Assembly: GCA_042090785.1 (NCBI GenBank) | Contig: JBELIP010000001.1 | Coordinates: 186,001 to 250,000, forward strand | Direction of reading: 5' to 3' | Source: UBA7434 sp042090785 | GTDB taxonomy: Bacteria; Pseudomonadota; Gammaproteobacteria; Pseudomonadales; UBA7434 | Length of the DNA: 64,000 nt | Shown: positions 53,800-62,627 of the stretch, piece by piece | How positions within the stretch are numbered: position 1 is the first letter of the stretch | How the letters are laid out: every line of letters starts with the position of its first letter | Translations under genes and position numbers: made by a program | Notes under the pieces: generated by a model | The model's input: only the letters and a program-made list of their open reading frames with translations | Databases searched by the model: none | Told to the model about the DNA's origin: nothing

Positions 53800-55692
53800 C
53801 TATTTTCCTAACGCGACACCTTCGCGGCGCGGGTCAGCCACACCTAACCACTCTCCATTACGTCGGCTTATAGCATGCAAGCCACTGGTCTGAGGCTTAA
53901 CTACGGGCTGATGACCAAGTGCTTTTAAAGCGGCGAACACTTTTTTGTTTGCGCCTTTTTCAATTTCTAACTGCCGACCCGTATTTAATATATGCGGCCG
54001 CTCAATCGCTTTGGCTAACGCACTATCAAAAAACAATACTTCATATAAAACGCGTGCAACATAAGGAATAATTTTTTTACCCCCTGGCGAGCCAATAATT
54101 AATAGTGGCTGACTATGACTTTCAGCGTCAGCATGAAACACCATCATGGGTGACATAGAACTTCGGGGGCGCTTTCCCCCTTGCACGCGATTGGCAACTA
54201 ATGCTTTGTCACTGGTACGTGGTACAAAAGAAAAATCGGTTAATTGATTATTTAAAATAAACCCACCAACCATTAATCGTGAACCAAAAGCGGTTTCAAT
54301 ACTGCTGGTCATACTTACAACGTTTCCATATTGATCCGCAATACTTAAATGTGTTGTTGATACTAACTCGGGGCTGGGCTGCATTAAATATTGTCCAACA
54401 CCTGGTATCACAAACCTGCCTGCTTGCACTTCAGTCATCGGACGATCATCCATTATCAATTGGCTTCGCGCCTGCAAATAATCATCATCCAATAGCTGAG
54501 CAATCGGTATATCAACAAAATCAGGATCGGCAATATAAGTATTACGATCTGCAAAAGCTAAGCGCGATGCTTCCGTAAAGTAATGTGCGCTTAAAGGGTT
54601 TTTCTCCATGCCTTCATAGCTACCAAGTTGGAAATTTTTATCCTTAACAAGCTTTTCTAGCAGACCCAATATAGCCAATGTCGTACTCGCCCCCGATGAT
54701 GGAGGCCCCATGCCACAAACCTTATAACTCAATATTATTTTACATAGCGGCGGTCGCTGCTTAGCTTCATAGCTAAAAAAATCCGTTAGCGATAACTGCC
54801 CTGGATTTTTATCACGCTGTGTTGCCTCTACCATTTGCTGGGCAAGCTGGCCTCGATAAAATGTATCACTACCATTTTGAGCCAATATTTTTAAAGTATG
54901 CGCATAGTCTGGATTTTTTAAATGACGGCCAATAGATAATGCCTCACCATGACCATCAAATAAATATTGAGCAATATGTTCACGGTCACCCACCTTCGGT
55001 ACAACTTTAATTAATGTATTTAATCGCTCCGATACAGCAAAGCCATCGGTCGATAATTGAATAGCCTCTTCAAACAACGAAGACCATGGCATCACACCGT
55101 ATTGCTGATGCGCATCCTCTAACATTTTAACTAGACCGGGAACGCCAACACTTTTACCGCCAATGACAGCATTAAAAAAATTTACCGGCTTCCCACTTGA
55201 ACCAATAAATAAATTTTCATCTGCCGCCATGGGGGCAGCTTCACGACCATCATAGGTCATTAATTTTTTCGTCTGTTGATCCCAGTACAACATAAAGCCG
55301 CCGCCACCGATGCCTGACGATTGAGGCTCAACTAAACCCAGCACCATTTGCGCAGCAATGGCTGCATCAATGGCAGAGCCGCCTTGTTCTAAAATGCTAT
55401 AGGCCGCTTGTGTTGCATGCGGATTAGCTGTCACTGCCATAATTTTTTTGCCAACTGCTATTTTATTAACAGAAAAATCATCGCCAGCTTGCAAGCTAAC
55501 AATGTTACTTTCTGGCTCTGGTGCTAAATCTTTAACTCGACTTTCATGCGCCCGACTCGCTTGAGCACCGGCACTACGATTAAAATCGTTAACAGTGGCA
55601 TTTTTTTCTGGCGGTGCTTTACTGCAGCCTGAAAACAAAAATGCCGCAGTAAATAATACGGCGGCATTTCGATAAGTGAGTAATTTAAACAT
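53800..55692 (-). CDS. ggt: Gamma-glutamyltransferase, predicted lipoprotein
   Basis: 630 residues. Lipoprotein signal with FSGC (Cys23). The proenzyme would self-cleave before Thr446 in STTHLSI to give large and small subunits. The substrate loop SSGIGGGGFMLYWD and the oxyanion-type PRSSMSPMMVF are conserved. It breaks glutathione and gamma-glutamyl compounds in the periplasm, possibly recycling the glutathione made by GshB. Its ATG shares one base with the coaD stop (TAATG). Confidence 0.93.
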   Translation of the reverse strand: MFKLLTYRNAAVLFTAAFLFSGCSKAPPEKNATVNDFNRSAGAQASRAHESRVKDLAPEPESNIVSLQAGDDFSVNKIAVGKKIMAVTANPHATQAAYSILEQGGSAIDAAIAAQMVLGLVEPQSSGIGGGGFMLYWDQQTKKLMTYDGREAAPMAADENLFIGSSGKPVNFFNAVIGGKSVGVPGLVKMLEDAHQQYGVMPWSSLFEEAIQLSTDGFAVSERLNTLIKVVPKVGDREHIAQYLFDGHGEALSIGRHLKNPDYAHTLKILAQNGSDTFYRGQLAQQMVEATQRDKNPGQLSLTDFFSYEAKQRPPLCKIILSYKVCGMGPPSSGASTTLAILGLLEKLVKDKNFQLGSYEGMEKNPLSAHYFTEASRLAFADRNTYIADPDFVDIPIAQLLDDDYLQARSQLIMDDRPMTEVQAGRFVIPGVGQYLMQPSPELVSTTHLSIADQYGNVVSMTSSIETAFGSRLMVGGFILNNQLTDFSFVPRTSDKALVANRVQGGKRPRSSMSPMMVFHADAESHSQPLLIIGSPGGKKIIPYVARVLYEVLFFDSALAKAIERPHILNTGRQLEIEKGANKKVFAALKALGHQPVVKPQTSGLHAISRRNGEWLGVADPRREGVALGK

Positions 55693-56171
55693 TAAGCGTT
55701 AATTTTTTTATGAATAGCATCTAACACTGGCACTGGAACAAACTTTGATACATCTCCGCCTAAAGTTGCAATTTCCCTTACCAGCGTCGAAGAAATATAA
55801 GTAAGGTTGTCGGCCGGTGTTAGAAACACGGTTTCAAAATCATGTTTAATCGCCCGATTCATATTCGCCAATTGAAATTCATATTCAAAATCGGATACCG
55901 CCCTAAGACCACGCAACACAACGGTTTCGTTAATTTCTTCAAGAAAGTGGGTTAATAACTTATTAAATCCCGTCACGGTAACATTGGGGATATGAGCGGT
56001 AGCGAGCTTAGCCATTTCAACACGCTCGTCGGTTGTGAACATGGGCCGCTTTTTACTACTAGCCGCCACGCAAACAACAACGCCATCAAATAATTTTGAT
56101 GCGCGCTCAACAAGATCGATATGACCATTAGTAATCGGGTCGAAAGTCCCTGGATAAACAACACGGCTCAT
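55692..56171 (-). CDS. coaD: Phosphopantetheine adenylyltransferase
   Basis: 159 residues. Nucleotidyltransferase motif TFDPITNGHIDLVERA (His18) and C-terminal ISSTLVREIA. It performs the fourth step of CoA synthesis. The one-base overlap with ggt suggests coupling. It starts 84 bp downstream of rsmD. Confidence 0.97.
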   Translation of the reverse strand: MSRVVYPGTFDPITNGHIDLVERASKLFDGVVVCVAASSKKRPMFTTDERVEMAKLATAHIPNVTVTGFNKLLTHFLEEINETVVLRGLRAVSDFEYEFQLANMNRAIKHDFETVFLTPADNLTYISSTLVREIATLGGDVSKFVPVPVLDAIHKKINA

Positions 56172-56255
56172 ATGAATAATATTCCTATTGCTTTAAAAGT
56201 GGCATTTGAAGGGAGAAATTTTAAACGCTAATGGATTTTGGCTCAATCACTTAAA

Positions 56256-56840
56256 TTAAGCCTCATAGATATACAACCCGTAACTCACATTACCTGCTGC
56301 TTTTTCTTTGTAAGGCAGCCAGCATGCAGGTAATACCGGCGAATCATGACCACGATCTCTTTCAATGTAAATAAGCGCCCCTGCGCGCAGACAGCCTGAG
56401 GCATCTAATAAGGCCAGCGTCTCATTAAGCAGACCCGCTTGAAACGGCGGGTCAATAAAAACTACATCAAATGATGCCGCGGGCTTTGATCTTAACCATT
56501 GCATGGCATCCACCTGCATAGCCTGCATTTTAGTTGTAGCTAATGTCTGACAGGCTTCGACCAACGTGTTCACAGCGAGGCGGCTAGCATCCAGTGCCAC
56601 CACCTGTGCCGCACCGCGAGATAATGCCTCTAAACCCAATACACCACTACCGGCAAATAAATCCAAGCAGCGTGCGCCGGCAATATCATCACCCAACCAA
56701 TTAAATAGCGTTTCTCTAATTCGGTCAGCGGTTGGCCTTAAGCCATCAAGCGCCACAACGGGTAATTTTCGACCACGCCACTGTCCCGCAATAATGCGAA
56801 TTGTGCTGAGAGCGGATTTTTTAGGCGGTTTGCGTTTCAT
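56256..56840 (-). CDS. rsmD: 16S rRNA (guanine(966)-N(2))-methyltransferase
   Basis: 194 residues. IIAGQWRGRKL start, RPTADRIRETLFNWL, SAM motif DLFAGSGVLGLEALSRGA and catalytic DPPF in VVFIDPPF. It methylates G966 of 16S rRNA. It is divergent from ftsY, the conserved arrangement. Confidence 0.95.
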   Translation of the reverse strand: MKRKPPKKSALSTIRIIAGQWRGRKLPVVALDGLRPTADRIRETLFNWLGDDIAGARCLDLFAGSGVLGLEALSRGAAQVVALDASRLAVNTLVEACQTLATTKMQAMQVDAMQWLRSKPAASFDVVFIDPPFQAGLLNETLALLDASGCLRAGALIYIERDRGHDSPVLPACWLPYKEKAAGNVSYGLYIYEA

Positions 56841-56992
56841 ATCGTTTAAATTACATCATAAAATGTCTGAGATACAGCAATGGATACAAAAGATAAATGA
56901 TAGGATATCCACTGCTCGGCTAACATGGCTTTATCGATAAATTGATTAAGCGGATTATACGCGAGCCCCATACCAAACTGACGAGATAATTT

Positions 56993-58015
56993 ATGCTGCG
57001 CTTTCTCAAACGCGGGAATAAGAATACACCCGAACAAGCTACTGATACTCAACAAGACGCGGCACAAGCAGCCAAAGAAAAGCCCAACAGCTTTTTGCAA
57101 CGACTATCAGGCAAACTCAGTAAAACCAGTAGCTCATTAGGAGATGGCCTAGGCCGCTTATTACTCGGCAAAAAAGAAATCGATGATGAGCTTTTAGAAG
57201 AAATTGAAACCCAGCTGCTAATGTCGGATGTAGGCATGGATACCACGACCCGTATTATGGCAAAACTTGCCGAAGGTATTGCACGCGATGCACTATTAAA
57301 TTCTGATGCCCTTTACGAGCAGCTGAAAGTTGAACTAGCAGCCACGTTAAACCCCAGTGACAAACCTTTTGTTATTGATTGCACACAGTCACCGTTTGTC
57401 ATTTTAGTGGTCGGCGTTAACGGTGCCGGAAAAACCACAACCATTGGCAAGCTGGCTAAACGCTTTCAGCATGAAGGCTTATCTGTCATGTTAGCCGCCG
57501 GCGACACCTATAGAGCGGCAGCCGTTGAACAGCTGCAAGTGTGGGGCGAGCGCAATGAGGTTCCCGTTGTTGCTCAACATACGGGCGCAGACAGTGCCTC
57601 GGTGATTTTTGATGCGCTACAATCAGCAAAATCTAAGAGCGCAGACGTTCTTATTGCCGACACAGCTGGACGCTTACACAATAAAGACAACCTAATGGAA
57701 GAGCTAAAAAAAGTTGTCCGCGTTATGGGTAAAATTGATGGTGCCGCACCACAAGAAATTTTACTGGTGCTAGATGCTACGACAGGCCAAAATGCAGTAG
57801 CTCAAGCCGAAAAATTTAAATCGATTATTGGCGTTACTGGTTTAGCTATTACTAAACTGGATGGCACCGCTAAAGGCGGCGTGCTATTTGCCATCAGTGA
57901 AAAACTGCAATTACCCATTCGTTTTATTGGTGTTGGCGAGCAAGTTGATGACTTGCGACCCTTTAATGCCAATGAATTTGTTAACGCTATTTTTAGCGAT
58001 ACGGAAGCCCATTGA
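56993..58015 (+). CDS. ftsY: Signal recognition particle receptor FtsY
   Basis: 340 residues. A short acidic/basic N-domain leads into the NG GTPase: GVNGAGKTTTIGKLA (G1), DTYRAAAVEQL, DTAGR (G3) and TKLDGTAKGG (G4). It brings SRP-ribosome complexes to SecYEG. The acidic A domain of E. coli FtsY is much reduced here. Its TGA overlaps the ftsE start. Confidence 0.96.
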   Translation: MLRFLKRGNKNTPEQATDTQQDAAQAAKEKPNSFLQRLSGKLSKTSSSLGDGLGRLLLGKKEIDDELLEEIETQLLMSDVGMDTTTRIMAKLAEGIARDALLNSDALYEQLKVELAATLNPSDKPFVIDCTQSPFVILVVGVNGAGKTTTIGKLAKRFQHEGLSVMLAAGDTYRAAAVEQLQVWGERNEVPVVAQHTGADSASVIFDALQSAKSKSADVLIADTAGRLHNKDNLMEELKKVVRVMGKIDGAAPQEILLVLDATTGQNAVAQAEKFKSIIGVTGLAITKLDGTAKGGVLFAISEKLQLPIRFIGVGEQVDDLRPFNANEFVNAIFSDTEAH

Positions 58016-58710
58016 TACGTTTTGAAGGCGTCACTAAACGCTATGACTCCGGTCAAGAAGCGTTGTCAGATATTAGCTTCGAGTTAGACTCAGGCGAAAT
58101 GGCCTTTTTAACCGGACATTCTGGCGCCGGCAAAAGCACCTTGCTTAAATTAATTATGTTAATGGAGCGTGCTACTCAAGGCGAAGTCTGGATAGATAAC
58201 CAAAACCTTGCCACGCTCTCTAAACGCCATGTGCCATTACTGCGCCGTAAAATGGGCGTTGTCCATCAAAATCACCAGCTGTTATTCGACCGTTCGGTTT
58301 ATGACAACGTTGCATTGCCTTTAATTGTTGCCGGTTATCACCCCAGAGATATTGGCCGTCGCGTTCGTGGCGCGCTCGATAAAGTTAACTTGCTGCATAA
58401 AGAAAAAATGCATCCGCAAAGTTTATCGGGCGGCGAACAACAGCGTGTTGGCATTGCTCGCGCTGTGGTTAATAAACCGCCTTTTTTGCTGGCAGATGAG
58501 CCAACAGGTAATTTAGATCCCGCACTCAGTGCCGAAATCATGCAGCTGTTTAAAGAGTTTAACCAAGTCGGTGTTACTGTTTTAGTTGCTACTCACGATT
58601 TAGCCTTAATTGCTCGAATGCATCATCGTTCTTTAATTTTGCGTGAAGGCTCTCTAGTGGGTAACGGCGCGACTAAAACCATTGCACAAACTGACATGGA
58701 CGAGACCTAA
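58012..58710 (+). CDS. ftsE: Cell division ATP-binding protein FtsE
   Basis: 232 residues. The start is TTG 58012 in a TTGA overlap with the ftsY stop. It gives MIRFEGVTKRY, the normal FtsE N-terminus, and no ATG fits. Walker A GHSGAGKS, signature LSGGEQQRVGIARA and Walker B LLADEPTGNLD. With FtsX it controls septal peptidoglycan hydrolases. Confidence 0.95.
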   Translation: MIRFEGVTKRYDSGQEALSDISFELDSGEMAFLTGHSGAGKSTLLKLIMLMERATQGEVWIDNQNLATLSKRHVPLLRRKMGVVHQNHQLLFDRSVYDNVALPLIVAGYHPRDIGRRVRGALDKVNLLHKEKMHPQSLSGGEQQRVGIARAVVNKPPFLLADEPTGNLDPALSAEIMQLFKEFNQVGVTVLVATHDLALIARMHHRSLILREGSLVGNGATKTIAQTDMDET

Positions 58711-58713
58711 GCC

Positions 58714-59724
58714 ATGTTTAAAACCACCAAAACCAATCGCCGCATTGGCGAAAGCCGGACCCGTTCTGGGCAAGGTATTAGCGCTTCGCAACATACCTTT
58801 ACTAGCCGAATACATTCGTGGCGTAACCATCATCGCCTTGTTGCCGCACAAAGTATCCAGCGCTTAATTGCCACCCCCGTTTCAAGTGTCATGACTATTT
58901 TGGTGCTGGCCATTGCCATTACTCTGCCTGCTGCGCTCAATGTCGCCATTACTAATGTCGCAAAACTTACTGGCCAAGCTAGCGACAACGTGCAAATGAG
59001 TGTTTATTTAGAAAAAGCCACTAGTGACACCAGCGGCCGCAAACTGGCCAAACAAATGGCTAACTGGGACGGTGTTAGCAGTGCTAGCTATGTTTCACCG
59101 CAACAAGCAAAAGATAGCTTTAGAACCATGGAGGGCTTTGTAGAAATCATTGATAGCCTGCCCGAAAACCCTTTACCCGGCGTCATCGTGCTTATCTTGA
59201 GTGATCAATCTCTTAACGTGCATCAAGCAGAGGCATTACGTCAGCAGGCGTTAGCATTAAGAGATGTTGCCAGTGCTAAAATTGATCTTGAGTGGCTGCA
59301 AAAAGTACATGCTATTGTCGGGCTCGCTCAGCAAATAGCCGCTGTGCTTAGCGTTTTATTAGCCATTGGCGTTGTGCTCGTGGTCGGAAATACGATAAAA
59401 CTCTCTATAGATACCCGCCGCGAAGAGATTATTGTCACTAAGCTAGTGGGTGCCACCAACGCCTTTGTCAGGCGGCCCTTTCTCTACATGGGACTGTGGT
59501 TTGGTGCCAGCGGCGCACTTATCGCACTCATACTCATCAACGCATGTAAGTATGCACTAACTAGCGCCATAGACTCTTTATCCCTTGTTTATGGCGGTAA
59601 TATTGAGTTAACTGGCCTTGGATTCACCAATAGCCTTACTCTGCTGCTCATGGGCGCTATGCTTGGTTGGCTAGGCGCTTGGTTGGCTGCTAGCCAACAT
59701 ATTCGTGCTCTTGAGCCGCGTTAG
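58714..59724 (+). CDS. ftsX: Cell division protein FtsX
   Basis: 336 residues, 3 bp after ftsE. A long basic N-terminal tail, one membrane helix (about 50-75, SVMTILVLAIAITLPAALNV), an extracytoplasmic domain (SVYLEKATSDTSGRKLAKQM) and three C-terminal helices (about 205-335) match FtsX. It relays FtsE ATP hydrolysis to EnvC-like activators. Confidence 0.94.
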   Translation: MFKTTKTNRRIGESRTRSGQGISASQHTFTSRIHSWRNHHRLVAAQSIQRLIATPVSSVMTILVLAIAITLPAALNVAITNVAKLTGQASDNVQMSVYLEKATSDTSGRKLAKQMANWDGVSSASYVSPQQAKDSFRTMEGFVEIIDSLPENPLPGVIVLILSDQSLNVHQAEALRQQALALRDVASAKIDLEWLQKVHAIVGLAQQIAAVLSVLLAIGVVLVVGNTIKLSIDTRREEIIVTKLVGATNAFVRRPFLYMGLWFGASGALIALILINACKYALTSAIDSLSLVYGGNIELTGLGFTNSLTLLLMGAMLGWLGAWLAASQHIRALEPR

Positions 59725-59823
59725 CGCACAATTTTCTATAATTATTTGCGTTCTCGATGCGCCAAATAGCCAAAATCAGCGTATACCCCTATAAATCAAC
59801 GTCTTATATGAACTTTTGCAGTA

Positions 59824-59850
59824 TTAGCACTCTAACTTCAAGAGTGCTAA
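59824..59850. promoter_or_regulatory. CIRCE operator (HrcA site) upstream of rpoH
   Basis: TTAGCACTC (59824-59832), nine bases, then GAGTGCTAA (59842-59850): an exact match to the CIRCE consensus. It is 172 bp upstream of the rpoH ATG. A possible promoter (TTAGCA 59824-59829, TAAAAT 59848-59853, 18-bp spacer) overlaps it. HrcA would repress here. Confidence 0.9.
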
Positions 59851-59870
59851 AATTGGTGGCCGTTTTAAGC

Positions 59871-59908
59871 GGTTAAACCATTTTAATAAAATGGTATTTA
59901 AATTAACC
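59871..59908 (+). promoter_or_regulatory. Nested hairpin in the rpoH leader
   Basis: An inner perfect stem ACCATTTT / AAAATGGT (loop AAT) sits inside an outer GGTTAA / TTAACC pair. It lies between CIRCE and the rpoH start. It could be a leader structure, or a weak terminator; it has no long T run. Confidence 0.45.
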
Positions 59909-60022
59909 ACTTTAAAAACCTAAAAGCGCCTCCATATCATTTTGAGAATAATACGCGGCGCAGAATAAATAGCGATGTCTCATTTTATACTGGCAAACAA
60001 CAGGTAACGTTAAAACACTATT

Positions 60023-60883
60023 ATGAACACGCAACTTCAAACCATTCCTATTCTTACGCCCGGCGGCAACGTCAATGCGTATATGCAAACCGTTAGCGGC
60101 TTTGACATACTCACGCTTGAGCGAGAGCAGGAACTAGGTAGACGTTTAGCGTTTGATGATGATTTAGACGCGGCACGCGAATTAGTTATGGCGCATTTGC
60201 GCTTTGTTGTTCATATCGCTAAATCCTATAACGGTTATGGCCTGGGTCTTGCCGATCTTATTCAAGAAGGCAATGTCGGCTTAATGAAGGCCGTTAAACG
60301 CTTCGATCCCGATAAAGGCGTACGTCTAGTTTCTTTTGCTGTGCACTGGATTAAAGCCGAAATTCACGAATACATTCTTCGTAACTGGCGCATTGTTAAA
60401 ATTGCGACCACCAAAGCACAACGCAAATTATTTTTTAACCTTCGCGGAGCCAAAAAGCGCCTATCTTGGTTAAGCAATGACGAAGTCCATGCCATTGCCG
60501 AAGACCTTGGTGTAAGTGTTAAAGACGTTCAACAAATGGAAGGTCGCTTATCCTCTTACGACTTAGGTTTTGATGCGCCGGCCGATGCCGATGAAGAAAA
60601 AGCCAGCCAAGCGCCAGCCTATTTTTTAGAAGACCATAGTGCAGACCCATCATTAGCGGTTGAAGAAAATCAATGGGCAGGCCAACAAGCCAGCAATTTA
60701 CAATCCGCAATGAGTGTATTAGACGAGCGAAGCCTCGATATTCTTCAAGCGCGCTGGTTAAATGAAGAAAACAAAGCCACATTGCATGACTTAGCCGCTA
60801 AGTATGAAGTATCTGCCGAGCGTATTCGTCAGCTAGAAAAAAATGCAATGAAAAAACTAAAAACAGCAATGGCAGCCGGTTAA
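60023..60883 (+). CDS. rpoH: RNA polymerase heat-shock sigma factor RpoH
   Basis: 286 residues. Region 2 contains DLIQEGNVGLMKAVKRFDPDKGVRLVSFAVHWIKAEI and the RpoH-specific box QRKLFFNLR, which marks sigma-32 rather than RpoD or RpoS. Region 4 HTH is VSAERIRQLEKNAMKKLK. It directs transcription of chaperone and protease genes. It follows ftsYEX as in E. coli and Pseudomonas. The CIRCE site adds HrcA control by inference. A downstream box or mRNA thermometer was not resolved. Confidence 0.96.
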   Translation: MNTQLQTIPILTPGGNVNAYMQTVSGFDILTLEREQELGRRLAFDDDLDAARELVMAHLRFVVHIAKSYNGYGLGLADLIQEGNVGLMKAVKRFDPDKGVRLVSFAVHWIKAEIHEYILRNWRIVKIATTKAQRKLFFNLRGAKKRLSWLSNDEVHAIAEDLGVSVKDVQQMEGRLSSYDLGFDAPADADEEKASQAPAYFLEDHSADPSLAVEENQWAGQQASNLQSAMSVLDERSLDILQARWLNEENKATLHDLAAKYEVSAERIRQLEKNAMKKLKTAMAAG

Positions 60884-60964
60884 TACTTTATAGATTTATA
60901 AAAAGAGCGCTAGAATATAAGCACTCGAATACAGGCCTATTTGCTATTGCCAGTGTAGATACCC

Positions 60965-60995
60965 AAAAAACCGTCACCACTGTGGCGGTTTTTTT
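60965..60995 (+). terminator. Rho-independent terminator of rpoH
   Basis: Stem CCGTCAC / GTGGCGG, flanked by A and T runs, with loop CACT and seven Ts. Confidence 0.93.
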
Positions 60996-61061
60996 ATACC
61001 CTTCAATACCTCAAAATCATTAAATAGATAAACCACTTTTAATAAGAGACTCTACCCAACC

Positions 61062-61448
61062 ATGGCTAAAGTATTTATCCAACTCGCTGCATTGAATGGC
61101 GCGCTCGCTGTTATTATTGGCGCCTTTGGTGCGCATGCACTTAAAGCGCGTTTAACGCCAGAATTATTAAGCGTGTATGAAACCGGCGTACAATACCATT
61201 TTTGGCATGCACTGGCCTTGCTGGCTATAGGTATACTGGCTTATCAATTACCCGATAGCCGAACCTTAATCGCGAGTGGCATTGCATTTTTAGTGGGCAT
61301 TATTTTATTTAGCGGCTCACTCTATCTGTTAGCCAGTACCGAGATTCGTCATATTGGTTTTATGCCAGTTGGATTAATAACGCCTTTTGGCGGTATGAGC
61401 TTTATAATCGGTTGGTTATTATTACTATTTAGCAGCTTTAATATTTAA
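61062..61448 (+). CDS. DUF423 family membrane protein
   Basis: 128 residues with four hydrophobic helices. The N-terminal LAALNGALAVIIGAFGAHALK and YETGVQYHFWHALALL are the DUF423 (E. coli YgdD) signature. Function unknown. It lies 7 bp before the trmB ATG, so they are likely co-transcribed. Confidence 0.9.
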   Translation: MAKVFIQLAALNGALAVIIGAFGAHALKARLTPELLSVYETGVQYHFWHALALLAIGILAYQLPDSRTLIASGIAFLVGIILFSGSLYLLASTEIRHIGFMPVGLITPFGGMSFIIGWLLLLFSSFNI

Positions 61449-61455
61449 TCAAATA

Positions 61456-62181
61456 ATGATTATGAACGAAGAAGACACTCAAGATAAATCCAAGCTTCCT
61501 ATTCGCAGCTTTGTCATTCGCAGCGGTAGAATGACTGACGCCCAACGCACAGGCTTGGACTCTCATCTAAAGCAATGGGGGCTCACGCTTAGCAAGGACA
61601 TTATTGATTACGCCAACGCCTTTGGTAATCAAAACCCATTAGTCATGGAAATTGGTTTTGGCATGGGTGACTCACTCGCTATCATGGCCGAGCAGAAGCC
61701 AGAAGATAATTTTATTGGTGTAGAAGTTCATTCACCCGGTATCGGTCGTCTGTTGTCTTTGGTCGATAACAAAAATTTGCACAATATTCGTGTGTTTAAT
61801 GATGATGCGATCAAAGTACTTAAGCAATGCACGGCAAAAAAAAGCTTATCGCGGCTTAACCTTTACTTTCCTGACCCGTGGCATAAAACTAAGCACCATA
61901 AACGCCGATTGGTGCAGCTGCCCTTTCTAGAGTTAATTCACTCACGATTAAAAGACGGCGGCTTATTTCACTTTGCCACCGATTGGCAGCCCTATGCCGA
62001 ATATGTAGTAAAATTAATGGCTGAACAAACGCTGTTTGAAAATGTTGCTGGTGATGATTTATATGTGTCGCCTGCAGACTATGACCGTCCAGAAACAAAA
62101 TTTGAACGTCGAGGTCAACTCTTAGGACATGGTGTTTGGGATATGGTGTTCCGCGCCATTCCTCAAAATAATAAAAAATAA
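61456..62181 (+). CDS. trmB: tRNA (guanine(46)-N(7))-methyltransferase
   Basis: 241 residues. SAM motif EIGFGMGDSL and the TrmB hallmark LYFPDPWHKTKHHKRRLVQ, with C-terminal TKFERRGQLLGHGVWDM. It methylates G46 in the variable loop. An ATG two codons downstream (61462) is an equally possible start. Confidence 0.95.
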   Translation: MIMNEEDTQDKSKLPIRSFVIRSGRMTDAQRTGLDSHLKQWGLTLSKDIIDYANAFGNQNPLVMEIGFGMGDSLAIMAEQKPEDNFIGVEVHSPGIGRLLSLVDNKNLHNIRVFNDDAIKVLKQCTAKKSLSRLNLYFPDPWHKTKHHKRRLVQLPFLELIHSRLKDGGLFHFATDWQPYAEYVVKLMAEQTLFENVAGDDLYVSPADYDRPETKFERRGQLLGHGVWDMVFRAIPQNNKK

Positions 62182-62234
62182 GACGATAAAAATTAATCGG
62201 TAATTAACGCAATAGCTGAGAGCAGGAATTTTTT

Positions 62235-62621
62235 ATGAAAACAAAACGCGTTCGTGATTTTATGGCCGAGCACTATGCAACGGTTAACCCAGACCAATCA
62301 CTTGCGGCAGCGGTTCGCACTATTCTTGAGTATCATCAATCTGCCGCGCCGGTTGTCGATGCACAGCAGCAGTTAGTGGGCGTGTTATCCGAAGCCGATT
62401 GTATGCGCGCCACTTTACTCGAAGGTTACTTCAATGAAGGTGTTGCTTTGGTTAAAGATCAAATGTCCGCAGGGCTGGACACTGTATCGCCAGACGAAGA
62501 ACTCAGCTCTGTGTCAGATATGTTTCTTAAGAATAATCGTCGCATGATGCCTGTTGTGGAAGCTGGCATATTAGTAGGGATTATTTCTAGGCAGGATATA
62601 CTAAAAGCGTTAATTAATTAG
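62235..62621 (+). CDS. Two-CBS-domain protein
   Basis: 128 residues made of two CBS repeats (about 1-62 and 68-128: VRDFMAEHYATVNPDQSL...PVVDAQQQLVGVLSEAD and DQMSAGLDTVSPDEEL...MPVVEAGILVGIISRQDIL). Such stand-alone pairs bind adenosine nucleotides and regulate partners. No partner is visible beside it. It is convergent with hemW (6 bp). Confidence 0.9.
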   Translation: MKTKRVRDFMAEHYATVNPDQSLAAAVRTILEYHQSAAPVVDAQQQLVGVLSEADCMRATLLEGYFNEGVALVKDQMSAGLDTVSPDEELSSVSDMFLKNNRRMMPVVEAGILVGIISRQDILKALIN

Positions 62622-62627
62622 GTGATA

